From Amycolatopsis sp. 2-15 (GTDB taxonomy: Bacteria; Actinomycetota; Actinomycetes; Mycobacteriales; Pseudonocardiaceae): 64,000 bases of DNA. The stretch is from positions 8,154,001 through 8,218,000 of the forward strand of contig NZ_CP127294.1 in assembly GCF_030285625.1 (NCBI RefSeq), read 5' to 3'. Under the pieces are notes generated by a model, which ran no database searches, was not told where the DNA came from, and saw only the letters and a program-made list of their open reading frames with translations. Shown here in pieces: positions 1 through 8,275 of this stretch (positions within the stretch are counted from its first letter, which is position 1; every line of letters starts with the position of its first letter). The translations under genes were made by a program, and so were the position numbers.

Positions 1-53
1 ACATCTTCGTCGACGGCCGGGAGATCCCCCGGCCGACCACGCACTTCTCCTGA
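1..53 (+). CDS. C-terminal end of an unidentified CDS (partial)
   Basis: An open frame runs in from the left edge (codons start at base 3) and stops at TGA 51-53. The last residues read IFVDGREIPRPTTHFS. This is too short to name the protein. It converges on the next gene with only 4 bases between the two stop codons, so no separate terminator fits between them. Confidence 0.45.
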   Translation, partial: IFVDGREIPRPTTHFS

Positions 54-57
54 CGGG

Positions 58-2544
58 TCAGTCCACTTCGGACTGCAACCGGGCGAACGCCGAGGTCACG
101 GTGCCCGCCAGCCGGTCGCCTTGCGCGGCGTGGCCGGCGGGCACCGTCACGCACACGGTGAACCGGTCGGCCCAGGTCATCACGCCCACCGCCACCGGCA
201 CGTCCGGCGCCAGCGACAGCACGGGGTACACGGTGCGCACGAGAGAACCGTTGAGCACCACCGGCGAACGCGCGCCCGGCAGCACCGAGGCGATCATGCT
301 GAACCAGGTGCCGCGGTAGACCAGCCGGGCCACGCGCCGGTGCAGCCACGGCGGCAGGATCCCGATCACGCGCACCACGGCGTTGCCCGCCCGGGGTGCG
401 CCGCGGGTCACCTGCTCGGCCAGCAGCTCCCGCGTCGCGCGCACGCGTTCGGCCAGCGACATCGCGCCGGTCGGCAGGTCGACGCTCGCGGCCCCCGTGT
501 GGTTGCCCAGCTGGCGGAACGTGCCGGTGTCGCGAATGGACATCGGGATCAGCACCCGCACCCGCTCCGGCGCCGCCGCGCCCAGCTCCTGGTGCACTGC
601 CTCCGCGACGAGCGCGAGCACGAAGTCCGTGGTCGGCACGCCGACTTTGCGAGCGGCCGCGCGCACCGCCGGGGCCGATAGATGGGCCCTCGCGTAATGC
701 CGCCGCGGCCCCGAAATCCTGGTCTCCCACGGCACGCGCGGCGCCGCGCCCGCCCGCGCGAGCGCCCAGATGCCCCGGGCCAGCTCCTCGGCTTCCCTCC
801 GCTTCGCGCCCTTCTTCGCACCACTCGCTGCACCACTCGGCCCACCGCTGCCCCGGACCAGCTCGCCCGCCCGGTCGGCGGCCCCCCGCAGTCCCCTCCG
901 CCGCACCGGCGCCGGCGGCGGGTCCAGCGGCGGTTTGCCGCGGGCCTGCCCGACGAGCGCGCCGATCACCGCGATGCCGTCGCTCGCCGCGTGGTGCAGC
1001 GCGATGAGCAATGCGCCCTGCTCGCCTTCCAGACCCGTCACGAGCCGCGCGCGCACCGGGTGTTCCGAGGACACGGGCTCGGAGAAGAAATCGTCCATCT
1101 GCGCGGTGAGCGAGGATTCGAGCTCGCTGCCCGCCGGCAGCTCGACGTCGCCGAGGATGCCGTCGGCCGTGCGTGCCGGGTCCTCCTGCCACTTCGCCCG
1201 CCACAGGCCGCCGCCCGGCAGCAGCCGCGCGCGCAGGCCGGGCGTCGCCGACAGCAGGTGGACGGCGTCCGCGTGCGTGGGGCGCGAACCGTCGGCCTTC
1301 GGGTCGAGCATCAGCACCGCGCCGACTTGCTGGGGCACCTGCGGGGTCGCGACGTGGAGGAACAACGCGTCTTCGGGCCGCAGTCGCTGCGGCGCCGGGT
1401 TGAGCGGCGAGTCCACGAGCGACTCGAGCGCCGCCGTGAGCGACGTGGCCGAGTCGCAGTGCCGTGTGGCCGCCTCTTCCATCGCCTTGAGTCGTTCCGG
1501 TTCGGCGAGCAGCGTGCGGACGGAAGCGGTGAGCTCACCGTCCTGCTCGGTCACGAGCGCGAGACCGGCCTCGGCCATCAGCCGGGCGTTGGCCTTGCCG
1601 TGCGCGGCGATCGGCCGGTGCATGAGCACGGGCCGCCCGCACGCGAGGGCTTCCAGCCCGGTCGCGCCGCCGGCGTTGGTCACCACGACGTCGGAGGCGA
1701 TCGTGTAGTCGGCCATCCGGTCGGTCCAGCCGACGACACGCAGCCGCGGCTCGCCGAGCCGTTCGAGCCGGCGCTGCAGCGCCTCGTTGCGGCCGCAGAT
1801 CGCCACGGGCAAGACCTCGGGCCCTGCGGCGAGCAGCTCCCGCACCGTGCCCTCGACGTCACCGAACCCGAGCGAGCCGCACGAAACCAGCGCCACGAAC
1901 GCTTCCGGCGGCAGCCCCAGCCGCTGCCGCGCGCCCGCGCGGTCGCCGGGCCGGAACTCGGCGCGCACCGGCGGCGCCGACACCCCCACCACGGCCGACG
2001 GCGCGCACCGGCGGGCCAGGCCCACGGCGACGTCGTGCATCACCATCGTGAGGTCGGCCGAGCCGTAGACCCAGAACGGGTGCGGCGCGAAGTCCGACAC
2101 CCACGCGCCGATCGGCGCCCGCAGCTTCCCGCGCCGGCGCAGCCACGCCAGCCCGGCCGTGCCCATCGGATACGTGGACAGCACGAGGTCCGGCGCGAAG
2201 TCCGCCACCGGTTTCGCGAGCCGCCGCCCGCACCAGGACGCAGTGAAGCGCTTCGACGCCGCCGCGAACCACGCGAGGCGCCAGATGGCGTCGTAGAAGA
2301 ACTCGTACAGCCACGGGGTGGTCTCGACGTTCGCCACGTAGATGCGGCGGAACAGGCCCCCGAACCCCGGCCCCAGCTCATCGAGGGCGTCGAGCCACTT
2401 GACCTCGGCGGCGGGCCAGCGCTCCCGCACGGCGCCCTCCAGCGCCCGTCCGGTGGCGTTGTGCCCTTCCCCCATGTTCGCGGAGACGATCAGCACGCGC
2501 TCCAACGCGCCCCCTTCGCCCGAGGTGCCGCGAGCGGCGGTCAC
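58..2544 (-). CDS. Glycosyltransferase (MGDG synthase/MurG type) fused to a WS/DGAT-type acyltransferase
   Basis: This 828-residue protein joins two enzymes. Residues about 14-180 match the MGDG-synthase N-terminal fold (start LERVLIVSANMGEGHN, a glycine-rich acceptor-side loop). Residues about 210-370 match the C-terminal nucleotide-sugar domain of GT28 (VGWTDRMADYTIASDVVVTNAGG, then a GRPVL segment). From about 388 the chain becomes a WS/DGAT domain with the catalytic HHxxxDG motif as HHAASDG near residue 515, ending in a DUF1298-like half with a GNHTG segment. The first domain should glycosylate a lipid such as diacylglycerol; the second should transfer an acyl chain from acyl-CoA. A combined role in making an acylated glycolipid at the membrane is inference. 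The start is GTG with a weak ribosome site, 10 bases after the transporter gene upstream, so the two are probably cotranscribed. Confidence 0.82.
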   Translation of the reverse strand: MTAARGTSGEGGALERVLIVSANMGEGHNATGRALEGAVRERWPAAEVKWLDALDELGPGFGGLFRRIYVANVETTPWLYEFFYDAIWRLAWFAAASKRFTASWCGRRLAKPVADFAPDLVLSTYPMGTAGLAWLRRRGKLRAPIGAWVSDFAPHPFWVYGSADLTMVMHDVAVGLARRCAPSAVVGVSAPPVRAEFRPGDRAGARQRLGLPPEAFVALVSCGSLGFGDVEGTVRELLAAGPEVLPVAICGRNEALQRRLERLGEPRLRVVGWTDRMADYTIASDVVVTNAGGATGLEALACGRPVLMHRPIAAHGKANARLMAEAGLALVTEQDGELTASVRTLLAEPERLKAMEEAATRHCDSATSLTAALESLVDSPLNPAPQRLRPEDALFLHVATPQVPQQVGAVLMLDPKADGSRPTHADAVHLLSATPGLRARLLPGGGLWRAKWQEDPARTADGILGDVELPAGSELESSLTAQMDDFFSEPVSSEHPVRARLVTGLEGEQGALLIALHHAASDGIAVIGALVGQARGKPPLDPPPAPVRRRGLRGAADRAGELVRGSGGPSGAASGAKKGAKRREAEELARGIWALARAGAAPRVPWETRISGPRRHYARAHLSAPAVRAAARKVGVPTTDFVLALVAEAVHQELGAAAPERVRVLIPMSIRDTGTFRQLGNHTGAASVDLPTGAMSLAERVRATRELLAEQVTRGAPRAGNAVVRVIGILPPWLHRRVARLVYRGTWFSMIASVLPGARSPVVLNGSLVRTVYPVLSLAPDVPVAVGVMTWADRFTVCVTVPAGHAAQGDRLAGTVTSAFARLQSEVD

Positions 2545-2554
2545 CAGCTGCTGC

Positions 2555-3523
2555 CTAACAGGCGGACCCGGCCAGACCGTACCCGTCGTCGGAGTCCGAC
2601 CCGGCGTGCTCGGCCTCGGCGTGTTCGTGTTCTTCCTCGATCGCGGCCACGTCCAGGTGGGCCGCGCGCGTCGAGAGCATCGCGATGCCGACCACGATCA
2701 CGGCACCGGCGAACGCCTCGCCCGCGAGCCCCCACGGCGTGCCGTTGGCGGTCTCCCCCATCCAGGACAGCCCGATCGCGACCCCCACGAGCGGGTCGAG
2801 CGCCGTGATCACCGCCAGCGCCGGCGTGAGGTAGCGGCCCTGCTGGAAGGTGTTCTGGCTGAGCAGGAACCCGAGCGGGCCCACCACGCAGACGATGTAG
2901 AGCGTCCAGTGCTTGAACGGTTCGTCCAGCCCTTGGCGGAACTGGCCGGCGACGACCTTCATCAGGCCGGCGGTCAGGCCGTAGAGCACGCCCGTGGCCA
3001 CGGCGAGCCCGAGCACGCGCCCGGAGCCGGAGTGGCTGAGCGCGGCGAGCGCGAGGCCCGCGATGGTCACCACGGCCAGCGTGATGCCGAGCGGGAGCAG
3101 CGTGGTCCCGGTGACGAGCACGTCGCTGTTGCCGCTGGGGCGCGCGATCACCAGGAACACCGCGAGCCCGACGACACACAGCGCCGTGCCGGCGCTCATC
3201 ACCCGGTCGGGTCCTCTCCGCTCCAGCCGTGCGAACACGAACCCGGCGAAGATCAGCGACGTGATGAGCAGGGGCTGGACCAGCAGCAACGGCCCGAACG
3301 CGAGCGCGACGAGCTGCAGCCCCAACCCCAGCACGGTCGCCACGATGCCGATGAGCCACAATGGTCGCCCGACGAGGCGCCTGAACAACGTGAGATCGAG
3401 CGGGTTCGCCGGCTCGACCTCTTTGGCCGCCTTTGCCTGGGCGGCGCTGGCGATCCCCATGCACGCCGCGCCCAGCACCGCGGCAGGGACGGCCACGAAA
3501 AGCGACACCCCCGTGACACTCAT
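2555..3523 (-). CDS. DMT-superfamily (EamA/NIPA-like) membrane transporter
   Basis: The 322-residue protein has nine to ten hydrophobic segments in the DMT arrangement, beginning MSVTGVSLFVAVPAAVLGAA. Two halves of similar hydrophobic pattern are visible. The loop after TM1 is charged (QAKAAKEVEPANP), as in NIPA-like Mg2+ transporter relatives. The last 35 residues are hydrophilic, rich in Glu, His and Asp (EEEHEHAEAEHAGSDSDDG), which could bind metal in the cytoplasm; that is inference. Substrate is unknown. It is the first gene of a leftward pair with the glycosyltransferase/acyltransferase fusion, so export or flipping of a lipid precursor is another possibility. ATG start; divergent from the gene at 3629. 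Confidence 0.75.
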   Translation of the reverse strand: MSVTGVSLFVAVPAAVLGAACMGIASAAQAKAAKEVEPANPLDLTLFRRLVGRPLWLIGIVATVLGLGLQLVALAFGPLLLVQPLLITSLIFAGFVFARLERRGPDRVMSAGTALCVVGLAVFLVIARPSGNSDVLVTGTTLLPLGITLAVVTIAGLALAALSHSGSGRVLGLAVATGVLYGLTAGLMKVVAGQFRQGLDEPFKHWTLYIVCVVGPLGFLLSQNTFQQGRYLTPALAVITALDPLVGVAIGLSWMGETANGTPWGLAGEAFAGAVIVVGIAMLSTRAAHLDVAAIEEEHEHAEAEHAGSDSDDGYGLAGSAC

Positions 3524-3628
3524 GGAATACTCACCTCACACCATTCCCATCCGCCGTGCCTATGCTGTTGAAAAATTCGTGGGCCGTGCGGGGGATGGTC
3601 ACGCCGCACCCGGAGGTACCTGACACGC
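3524..3628. promoter_or_regulatory. Divergent promoter region
   Basis: This 105-base gap separates two divergent starts and must hold both promoters. A TATGCT at 3560-3565 could be a -10 box for the rightward gene. A GGAGG at 3611-3615 is the ribosome site of the rightward gene. No clear operator was seen. Confidence 0.35.
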
Positions 3629-4294
3629 ATGCGACACCACATGACGATCGACCTCCCCTCGTTCCGCAACCTGGTCGTGGGCGGGGGTCGGCATCTGCTG
3701 GAGTCCACGCTCGTTCCTGCCGGCCTCTTCTACCTCCTTCTGACTCTGGTCAGCTTCGACAGCGGGGTCATCGCCGCGCTGTGCTGGTCGGTCGTCGTCA
3801 TCGTGACGCGCCTGGTGCTGCGCAAGCCCGTCCCCGCGGTGCTGTGGCTCACCTCCGCGCTGCTGATCGCCCGGACCGCATTGGGCCTGGCCACCGGCAG
3901 TGCCTTCCTGTATTTCCTGCAGCCGACCCTACAGAACTTCGTTATCGCCAGCCTGTTCCTCGTGTCCGCGCCGCTCAACAAACCGCTGCTCGCGCGGCTG
4001 GCCGGTGACTTCTGCTCGTTCCCGGACACGCTGTCGGGCCACCCCGGCATGCGGCGCTTCTTCCAGCGCGTGTCGGTGCTGTGGGCGCTGGTGTTCGCCG
4101 TGAACGGTTCCGTGACGCTGGTGATGCTCGCGAAGGCGACCGTCGGCAACTTCCTCATGGTCAGCACCGCGGGCTCGTACAGCCTGGTCGCGCTGGCGAT
4201 CGTCGGCTCGCTGCTGTGGTTCCGGCGCTCGCTGCGCTCGGAGGGCATCGTGCTGCGGATGGCCTCGCGCAAGCCGGCGCTCACCTCCGTCTGA
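3629..4294 (+). CDS. VC0807-like integral membrane protein
   Basis: The 221-residue protein has five or six hydrophobic helices (LVPAGLFYLLLTLVSF, VIAALCWSVVVIVTRLVL, FVIASLFLVSAPLN and two near the C-terminus). It resembles the VC0807/intracellular septation A-like membrane proteins common in actinomycetes, whose function is unknown. GGAGG precedes the ATG at a long spacing; a second ATG at 3641 is possible. Its stop overlaps the start of the following SDR by one base (TGATG), which implies translational coupling and a shared operon. Confidence 0.65.
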   Translation: MRHHMTIDLPSFRNLVVGGGRHLLESTLVPAGLFYLLLTLVSFDSGVIAALCWSVVVIVTRLVLRKPVPAVLWLTSALLIARTALGLATGSAFLYFLQPTLQNFVIASLFLVSAPLNKPLLARLAGDFCSFPDTLSGHPGMRRFFQRVSVLWALVFAVNGSVTLVMLAKATVGNFLMVSTAGSYSLVALAIVGSLLWFRRSLRSEGIVLRMASRKPALTSV

Positions 4295-5052
4295 TGCCCG
4301 CTCCCCGCGGCACCGCGCTGGTCACCGGCGCTTCCTCGGGTATCGGCGAGGCCACCGCGCGGCTGCTCGCGGCCGCCGGAACCCACGTCCTGCTGCACGG
4401 ACGCGATCGCGAGCGCCTGGCCGCACTCGCCGCGCAAACCGGCGGCACCGCCCTCGAAGCCGACCTCGCGGACCCCGAAGCCGCGGGCAAACTCGCCGAG
4501 CGCGCGCTGGCCGTCACCGGCCGCGTCGACACGCTCGTGAACAACGCGGGCCTCGGCTGGGCCGGTCCCCTGACCGAGCTCTCCCCTGAACTCCTCGCGC
4601 GGCTGGTCGCGGTGAACCTGACCGCGCCGCTCGAGCTCACCCGCGCGCTGCTGCCCGGCATGCTGGCGCGCGGCCACGGCCGGATCGTGTTCGTGACGTC
4701 GATCGCCGGGCGCACCGGCGTCGCGGGCGAAGCCGTGTACGCGGCGACCAAGTCCGGGCTCGACGCGTTCGCCGACAGCCTCCGCTTCGAGCTGCACGGC
4801 ACCGGTGTCGACGTCGGTGTGGTGGTGCCCGGCGTGGTGCGCACCGCGTTCTTCGAGCGCCGCGGCCGCCCCTACACCCGAACGACCCCACGGCCGGTGT
4901 CGGCGCAGCGCGTGGCCGCCGCGGTCGTCCGCGCGACGCACCGGCCCGGCGACTACTACGTGCCCCGCTGGCTGCGCGTGCCGGTCGCGCTGCGTGGCGC
5001 GGTGCCCGGCGCGTACCGCGCGCTCGCGATGCGGTTCGGCGCCGAAAGCTGA
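4294..5052 (+). CDS. Short-chain dehydrogenase/reductase
   Basis: The 252-residue protein is a classical SDR with an NAD(P)-binding TGASSGIG at residues 10-17, an NNAG motif near 85, a catalytic Ser in VTSIAG and YAATK (Tyr-xxx-Lys) near 149. The C-terminal extension ending in RFGAES is basic and aromatic, as in membrane-associated SDRs that act on lipids. Substrate is not predictable. The start ATG overlaps the stop of the membrane protein upstream, so this start is preferred over an out-of-family extension. The 140 bases after the stop show no strong terminator. Confidence 0.85.
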   Translation: MPAPRGTALVTGASSGIGEATARLLAAAGTHVLLHGRDRERLAALAAQTGGTALEADLADPEAAGKLAERALAVTGRVDTLVNNAGLGWAGPLTELSPELLARLVAVNLTAPLELTRALLPGMLARGHGRIVFVTSIAGRTGVAGEAVYAATKSGLDAFADSLRFELHGTGVDVGVVVPGVVRTAFFERRGRPYTRTTPRPVSAQRVAAAVVRATHRPGDYYVPRWLRVPVALRGAVPGAYRALAMRFGAES

Positions 5053-5194
5053 CCGCTTCCCGCGCAGACCGAGCACGGCACCTCCCTGCCTCCGGGTCAT
5101 GACAGCAGTGTCTCCCCGCCGTCAACAAACTTAGCCCTGCTAACCATTCTGAGGGCAACACTTATTCCGCGTACGCCGTGTGGCACCGCGCACG

Positions 5195-6391
5195 TCATTC
5201 CAGGTCGGACTGCCCTCCCGGCGGACCCCAGGCCAGGGCCAGCAGCAGCGTCGCGCGCGCGTCCGGGTCGTCGAGCGCGGGCCCGAACAGCTCGTGCAGG
5301 CGGCCGAGGCGGTAGGACACCGTCTGCGGGTGGATGTGCAGGTCCTCGGCCACGGCCTTGCGGTCGCCGAGGTGCAGTAGCCACGAGCGGAGCGTGGTCT
5401 GCAGGCGGTCTCGCGACGAGTCGTTGAGGTCGTCCAGCGGGGCCAGCGCCCGCTTGCGCAGGACCTCCAGCAGACGGTCGTCGCGGTGCACGATGATCGC
5501 GTCGAGGTGCTCGTCGGCGAACACGGGGTCATCGGACAGCAGGCGGTCGCGGCGCAGCCGGGCCGTCACCTCGGCGATCCGCAGGCTCGCGGGCAGCCGG
5601 TCGACGGGCACGGTCGCGCCGACCACGGCGCCGCCGCCGCGCAGCGCCCGCGCCAGCCACGCGCGCCGGCCCGGGCCGCCCGGGTCCGGCACGATCGTCA
5701 CGAGCTGGCCCGGCCGGCGCAGCCGCAGGCACGTGTCGTCGAGGCGAGCCACGAGCTCGCGGCCCAGCTGGTTCTCGTCCTCCACCAGCACCACCGCGGC
5801 CGACCGCGGCAGCCGCCACTCCGCCCGCAGCGCCGCGGCCTGCACCGCCGCCCCGTCGGCGCGGTCGGAGAGCAGCAGCTCGGTCAGCTCGTCGCGCAGC
5901 CGCTCGCGCATGCGCACGGCGTCGGACTGCTCCTGCAGGTAGCCCTTGAGCGACGACTCCGACAGCTGGTCCACCAGCGCGAACACCGTGGTGGCGAGCG
6001 AAGCGAACAGCTCCGCGGGCACCTCGAGGTCCAGCGCGGCCTCCGACACGTGGCGCCACGCGACCCGCGCGCCCACGCGGTAGGCCGACAGCAGGCTCGT
6101 CACGCGCCGGCCCTGGCGGTACTGCGTCCGCCCGATCTCTTCGAACACCACTTGTTCGACGCCCGAACCCAGCTCGGGCAGGTCCTCGTCCGGCTGTTCG
6201 GCGAGGTTGATGAGCCGGCGCACGAACCCGGCGCTGGCCGTCACGATCTCCGCCAGCTCTTCGGTGAGGAACGCAGCGTAGTCGGGGTGCTGCTCGACGA
6301 GCTGATCACGAACCTCGTTCAGGATGGCTGGGAGTCGCCTGGTCACGACGGTCTCCAGCTCACCCAGACGGGTCACCTGGTCTGATCCCAT
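5195..6391 (-). CDS. PucR/CdaR-family transcriptional regulator
   Basis: The 398-residue protein has an N-terminal helical RsbR-like/sensor region (LNEVRDQLVEQHPDYAAFL onwards), a middle GGDEF-like/CdaR-type segment, and the diagnostic C-terminal PucR helix-turn-helix near residues 340-390 (LLHLGDRKAVAEDLHIHPQT followed by VSYRLGRLHELFG). Such proteins are DNA-binding activators that respond to small metabolites. It is divergent from the hopanoid operon with about 150 bases between the starts, which makes it a candidate regulator of that operon; this is inference from position. ATG start. Confidence 0.85.
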   Translation of the reverse strand: MGSDQVTRLGELETVVTRRLPAILNEVRDQLVEQHPDYAAFLTEELAEIVTASAGFVRRLINLAEQPDEDLPELGSGVEQVVFEEIGRTQYRQGRRVTSLLSAYRVGARVAWRHVSEAALDLEVPAELFASLATTVFALVDQLSESSLKGYLQEQSDAVRMRERLRDELTELLLSDRADGAAVQAAALRAEWRLPRSAAVVLVEDENQLGRELVARLDDTCLRLRRPGQLVTIVPDPGGPGRRAWLARALRGGGAVVGATVPVDRLPASLRIAEVTARLRRDRLLSDDPVFADEHLDAIIVHRDDRLLEVLRKRALAPLDDLNDSSRDRLQTTLRSWLLHLGDRKAVAEDLHIHPQTVSYRLGRLHELFGPALDDPDARATLLLALAWGPPGGQSDLE

Positions 6392-6545
6392 GTGCGCAGC
6401 TTGTCCTTCCGTAGCAGGTAGCAGGTCTACGGGTTCGGTCCGCCTTATCCTGACCCCACTTTGTCCGCTCGTGCCAAGTCGAAGCCAGCAAAATTCTTCT
6501 TCCGATTGCAGAAGCCGCCCATAAGTGCGAGTCAGACTGTGTTCG

Positions 6546-7421
6546 ATGAGATCGACTTCACCTGACGGTCACGCAGCGGACGCGGACGGTCTGCGAGAGA
6601 AGCGGAGCGCGGAGAACTTCCCGGTCGCGCTCCGCGTGCTGCCCCGGCGGCTGCGGTCGGATCTGCAGGCCGTCTACGCCGTCGCGCGCACGATCGACGA
6701 CCTCGGTGACGAAGCCGACGGCGACCGCATCGCGCTGCTCAAGGCGTTCGGCGACGAGCTCTCGGCCGCCTTCGACGGCGCCGAGCCCACCGACCCCGTG
6801 ATCCGCGGCCTCGTGCCGGCGATGCGCGCGGGGCGGGTGGAGCTCGAACCGTTCCGCCGGCTGGTCGAGGCCAACCTGCAGGACCAGCACGTGACGCGGT
6901 ACGCGACGTACGAAGACCTGCGCGCGTACTGCCGGCTGTCGGCCGACCCGGTGGGCCGGATCGTGCTGCGGCTGTTCGACGTGCACGACCCCGAGGCCGA
7001 GGAGCTCTCGGACCGCGTGTGCACCGCGCTGCAGCTGCTGGAGCACTGGCAGGACGTGGCCGAGGACCACGGCAACGGCCGGATCTACCTGCCGCAGGAA
7101 GACCTCACGGCCTACGGCGTCACCGAGGACGAGCTGGGCGCGGCGCGGGCGTCGCGCCGGCTGAGAGAGCTGATGCGCTTCGAGATCGACCGCGCCGCGG
7201 CCCTTCTGGGCAGCGGCGCTGGTCTGGTCGGGCTCCTTCACGGCTGGGGCCGGCTGGCCGTGAGCGGGTTCGTGGCCGGCGGGCTGGCGACCGTCGACGC
7301 ACTGCGGGAGACGAACGGAGACGTGCTCGCCACGCAGGCCAAGCCGGGCAAAGCGGATGTGCTGGCGTGGCTCGTGTGGCTGCAGGTGGGTGTGCCCAGG
7401 ACGGGGAGGCGGTCGGGATGA
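6546..7421 (+). CDS. hpnC: Hydroxysqualene synthase HpnC
   Basis: Trans-isoprenyl diphosphate synthase of the HpnC type, about 291 residues. In the HpnCDE route HpnD joins two farnesyl diphosphates to presqualene diphosphate, HpnC converts this to hydroxysqualene and HpnE reduces it to squalene. Visible family marks are KRSAENFPVALRVLP, the first aspartate motif TIDDLGDE and the second LEHWQDVAEDHGNGRIYLP. No good Shine-Dalgarno precedes the ATG at 6546; an in-frame GTG at 6525 is an alternative start. The stop overlaps the hpnD start by 4 bases (ATGA). This is the first gene of a seven-gene hopanoid operon. Confidence 0.9.
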   Translation: MRSTSPDGHAADADGLREKRSAENFPVALRVLPRRLRSDLQAVYAVARTIDDLGDEADGDRIALLKAFGDELSAAFDGAEPTDPVIRGLVPAMRAGRVELEPFRRLVEANLQDQHVTRYATYEDLRAYCRLSADPVGRIVLRLFDVHDPEAEELSDRVCTALQLLEHWQDVAEDHGNGRIYLPQEDLTAYGVTEDELGAARASRRLRELMRFEIDRAAALLGSGAGLVGLLHGWGRLAVSGFVAGGLATVDALRETNGDVLATQAKPGKADVLAWLVWLQVGVPRTGRRSG

Positions 7422-8275
7422 GCACAGTCGAAGAGGCCTACGAGCACTGCGCGCTGGTCACGAAGGAGCAGGCGCGCAACTTCTACTACGGGATCCGGCT
7501 GCTGCCGCCCGACAAGCGCTCGGCGTTGTGCGCGGTCTACGCGCTGGCCCGGATCGTCGACGACATCGGCGACGGCGACCTGCCACCCGAGGCGAAGCTG
7601 CAGGGCCTGGCCGACATCCGCAAGTCGCTCGGTGACCTGTCCGCGAGCACCGACCCGGTGTACGTCGCGGTCGCCGACGCGGCCCGGCGCTACCCGATCC
7701 CGCTCGGCGCGTTCGAGGAGCTGCTCGACGGCGTGGAGATGGACGTGACCGGCCGCGAGTACGTGCGGTTCGAGGACCTCGTGGAGTACTGCCGCTGCGT
7801 CGCCGGTTCGGTCGGGCGGCTGTGCCTCGGGGTGTTCGGGAGCAAGCCCGAGCCCGAGGCACCGACGTACGCCGACGAGCTCGGGATCGCGTTGCAGCAG
7901 ACCAACATCCTGCGCGACATCCGCGAAGACCTCCTCAACGGGCGCGTGTACCTGCCCAAGGAGGACCTCGACAAGTTCGGGGTGGAGCTGAAGGTCGGCG
8001 AGGACGGCCGGCTGGCCGACGACGGTGGCGGGCTGACCGCGCTGGTCCACTTCAGCGCCGCGCGCGCCCGCGACTGGTACGCCCGCGGTCTCAAGCTCGT
8101 GCCCTCGCTCGACCGCCGCAGCGCCGCGTGCTGCGCGGCGATGTCCGGGATCTACCGCACGCTGCTCGACCGCATCGACGAACAACCCTCGCTCGTGTTC
8201 GACCGCAGGCTTTCCTTGTCCGGCCGGGAAAAGGCGGTGGTCGCCGTGCGGGCGCTCACGGGGATCGGCCGATGA
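7418..8275 (+). CDS. hpnD: Presqualene diphosphate synthase HpnD
   Basis: The 285-residue protein is a squalene/phytoene synthase-family enzyme. Both metal-binding aspartate motifs are present: ARIVDDIGDGD near residue 46 and NILRDIREDLLNGRVYLP near 163. The family signature YCRCVAGSVGRL lies between them. It should condense two farnesyl diphosphates to presqualene diphosphate, the substrate of HpnC. Start and stop both form ATGA overlaps with hpnC and hpnE, so the three are translationally coupled. It is distinguished from HpnC by the downstream position and the PLPEEDL-type loop. Confidence 0.92.
   Translation: MSTVEEAYEHCALVTKEQARNFYYGIRLLPPDKRSALCAVYALARIVDDIGDGDLPPEAKLQGLADIRKSLGDLSASTDPVYVAVADAARRYPIPLGAFEELLDGVEMDVTGREYVRFEDLVEYCRCVAGSVGRLCLGVFGSKPEPEAPTYADELGIALQQTNILRDIREDLLNGRVYLPKEDLDKFGVELKVGEDGRLADDGGGLTALVHFSAARARDWYARGLKLVPSLDRRSAACCAAMSGIYRTLLDRIDEQPSLVFDRRLSLSGREKAVVAVRALTGIGR

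Noticed and set aside
682..2808. A 708-codon open frame on the + strand opposite the glycosyltransferase fusion
   Set aside because: It is an Arg/Pro/His-rich shadow of the minus-strand gene caused by high GC; no domain is seen.
5053..5194. Possible promoter or terminator in the gap after the SDR
   Set aside because: No stable stem or recognisable promoter could be supported.
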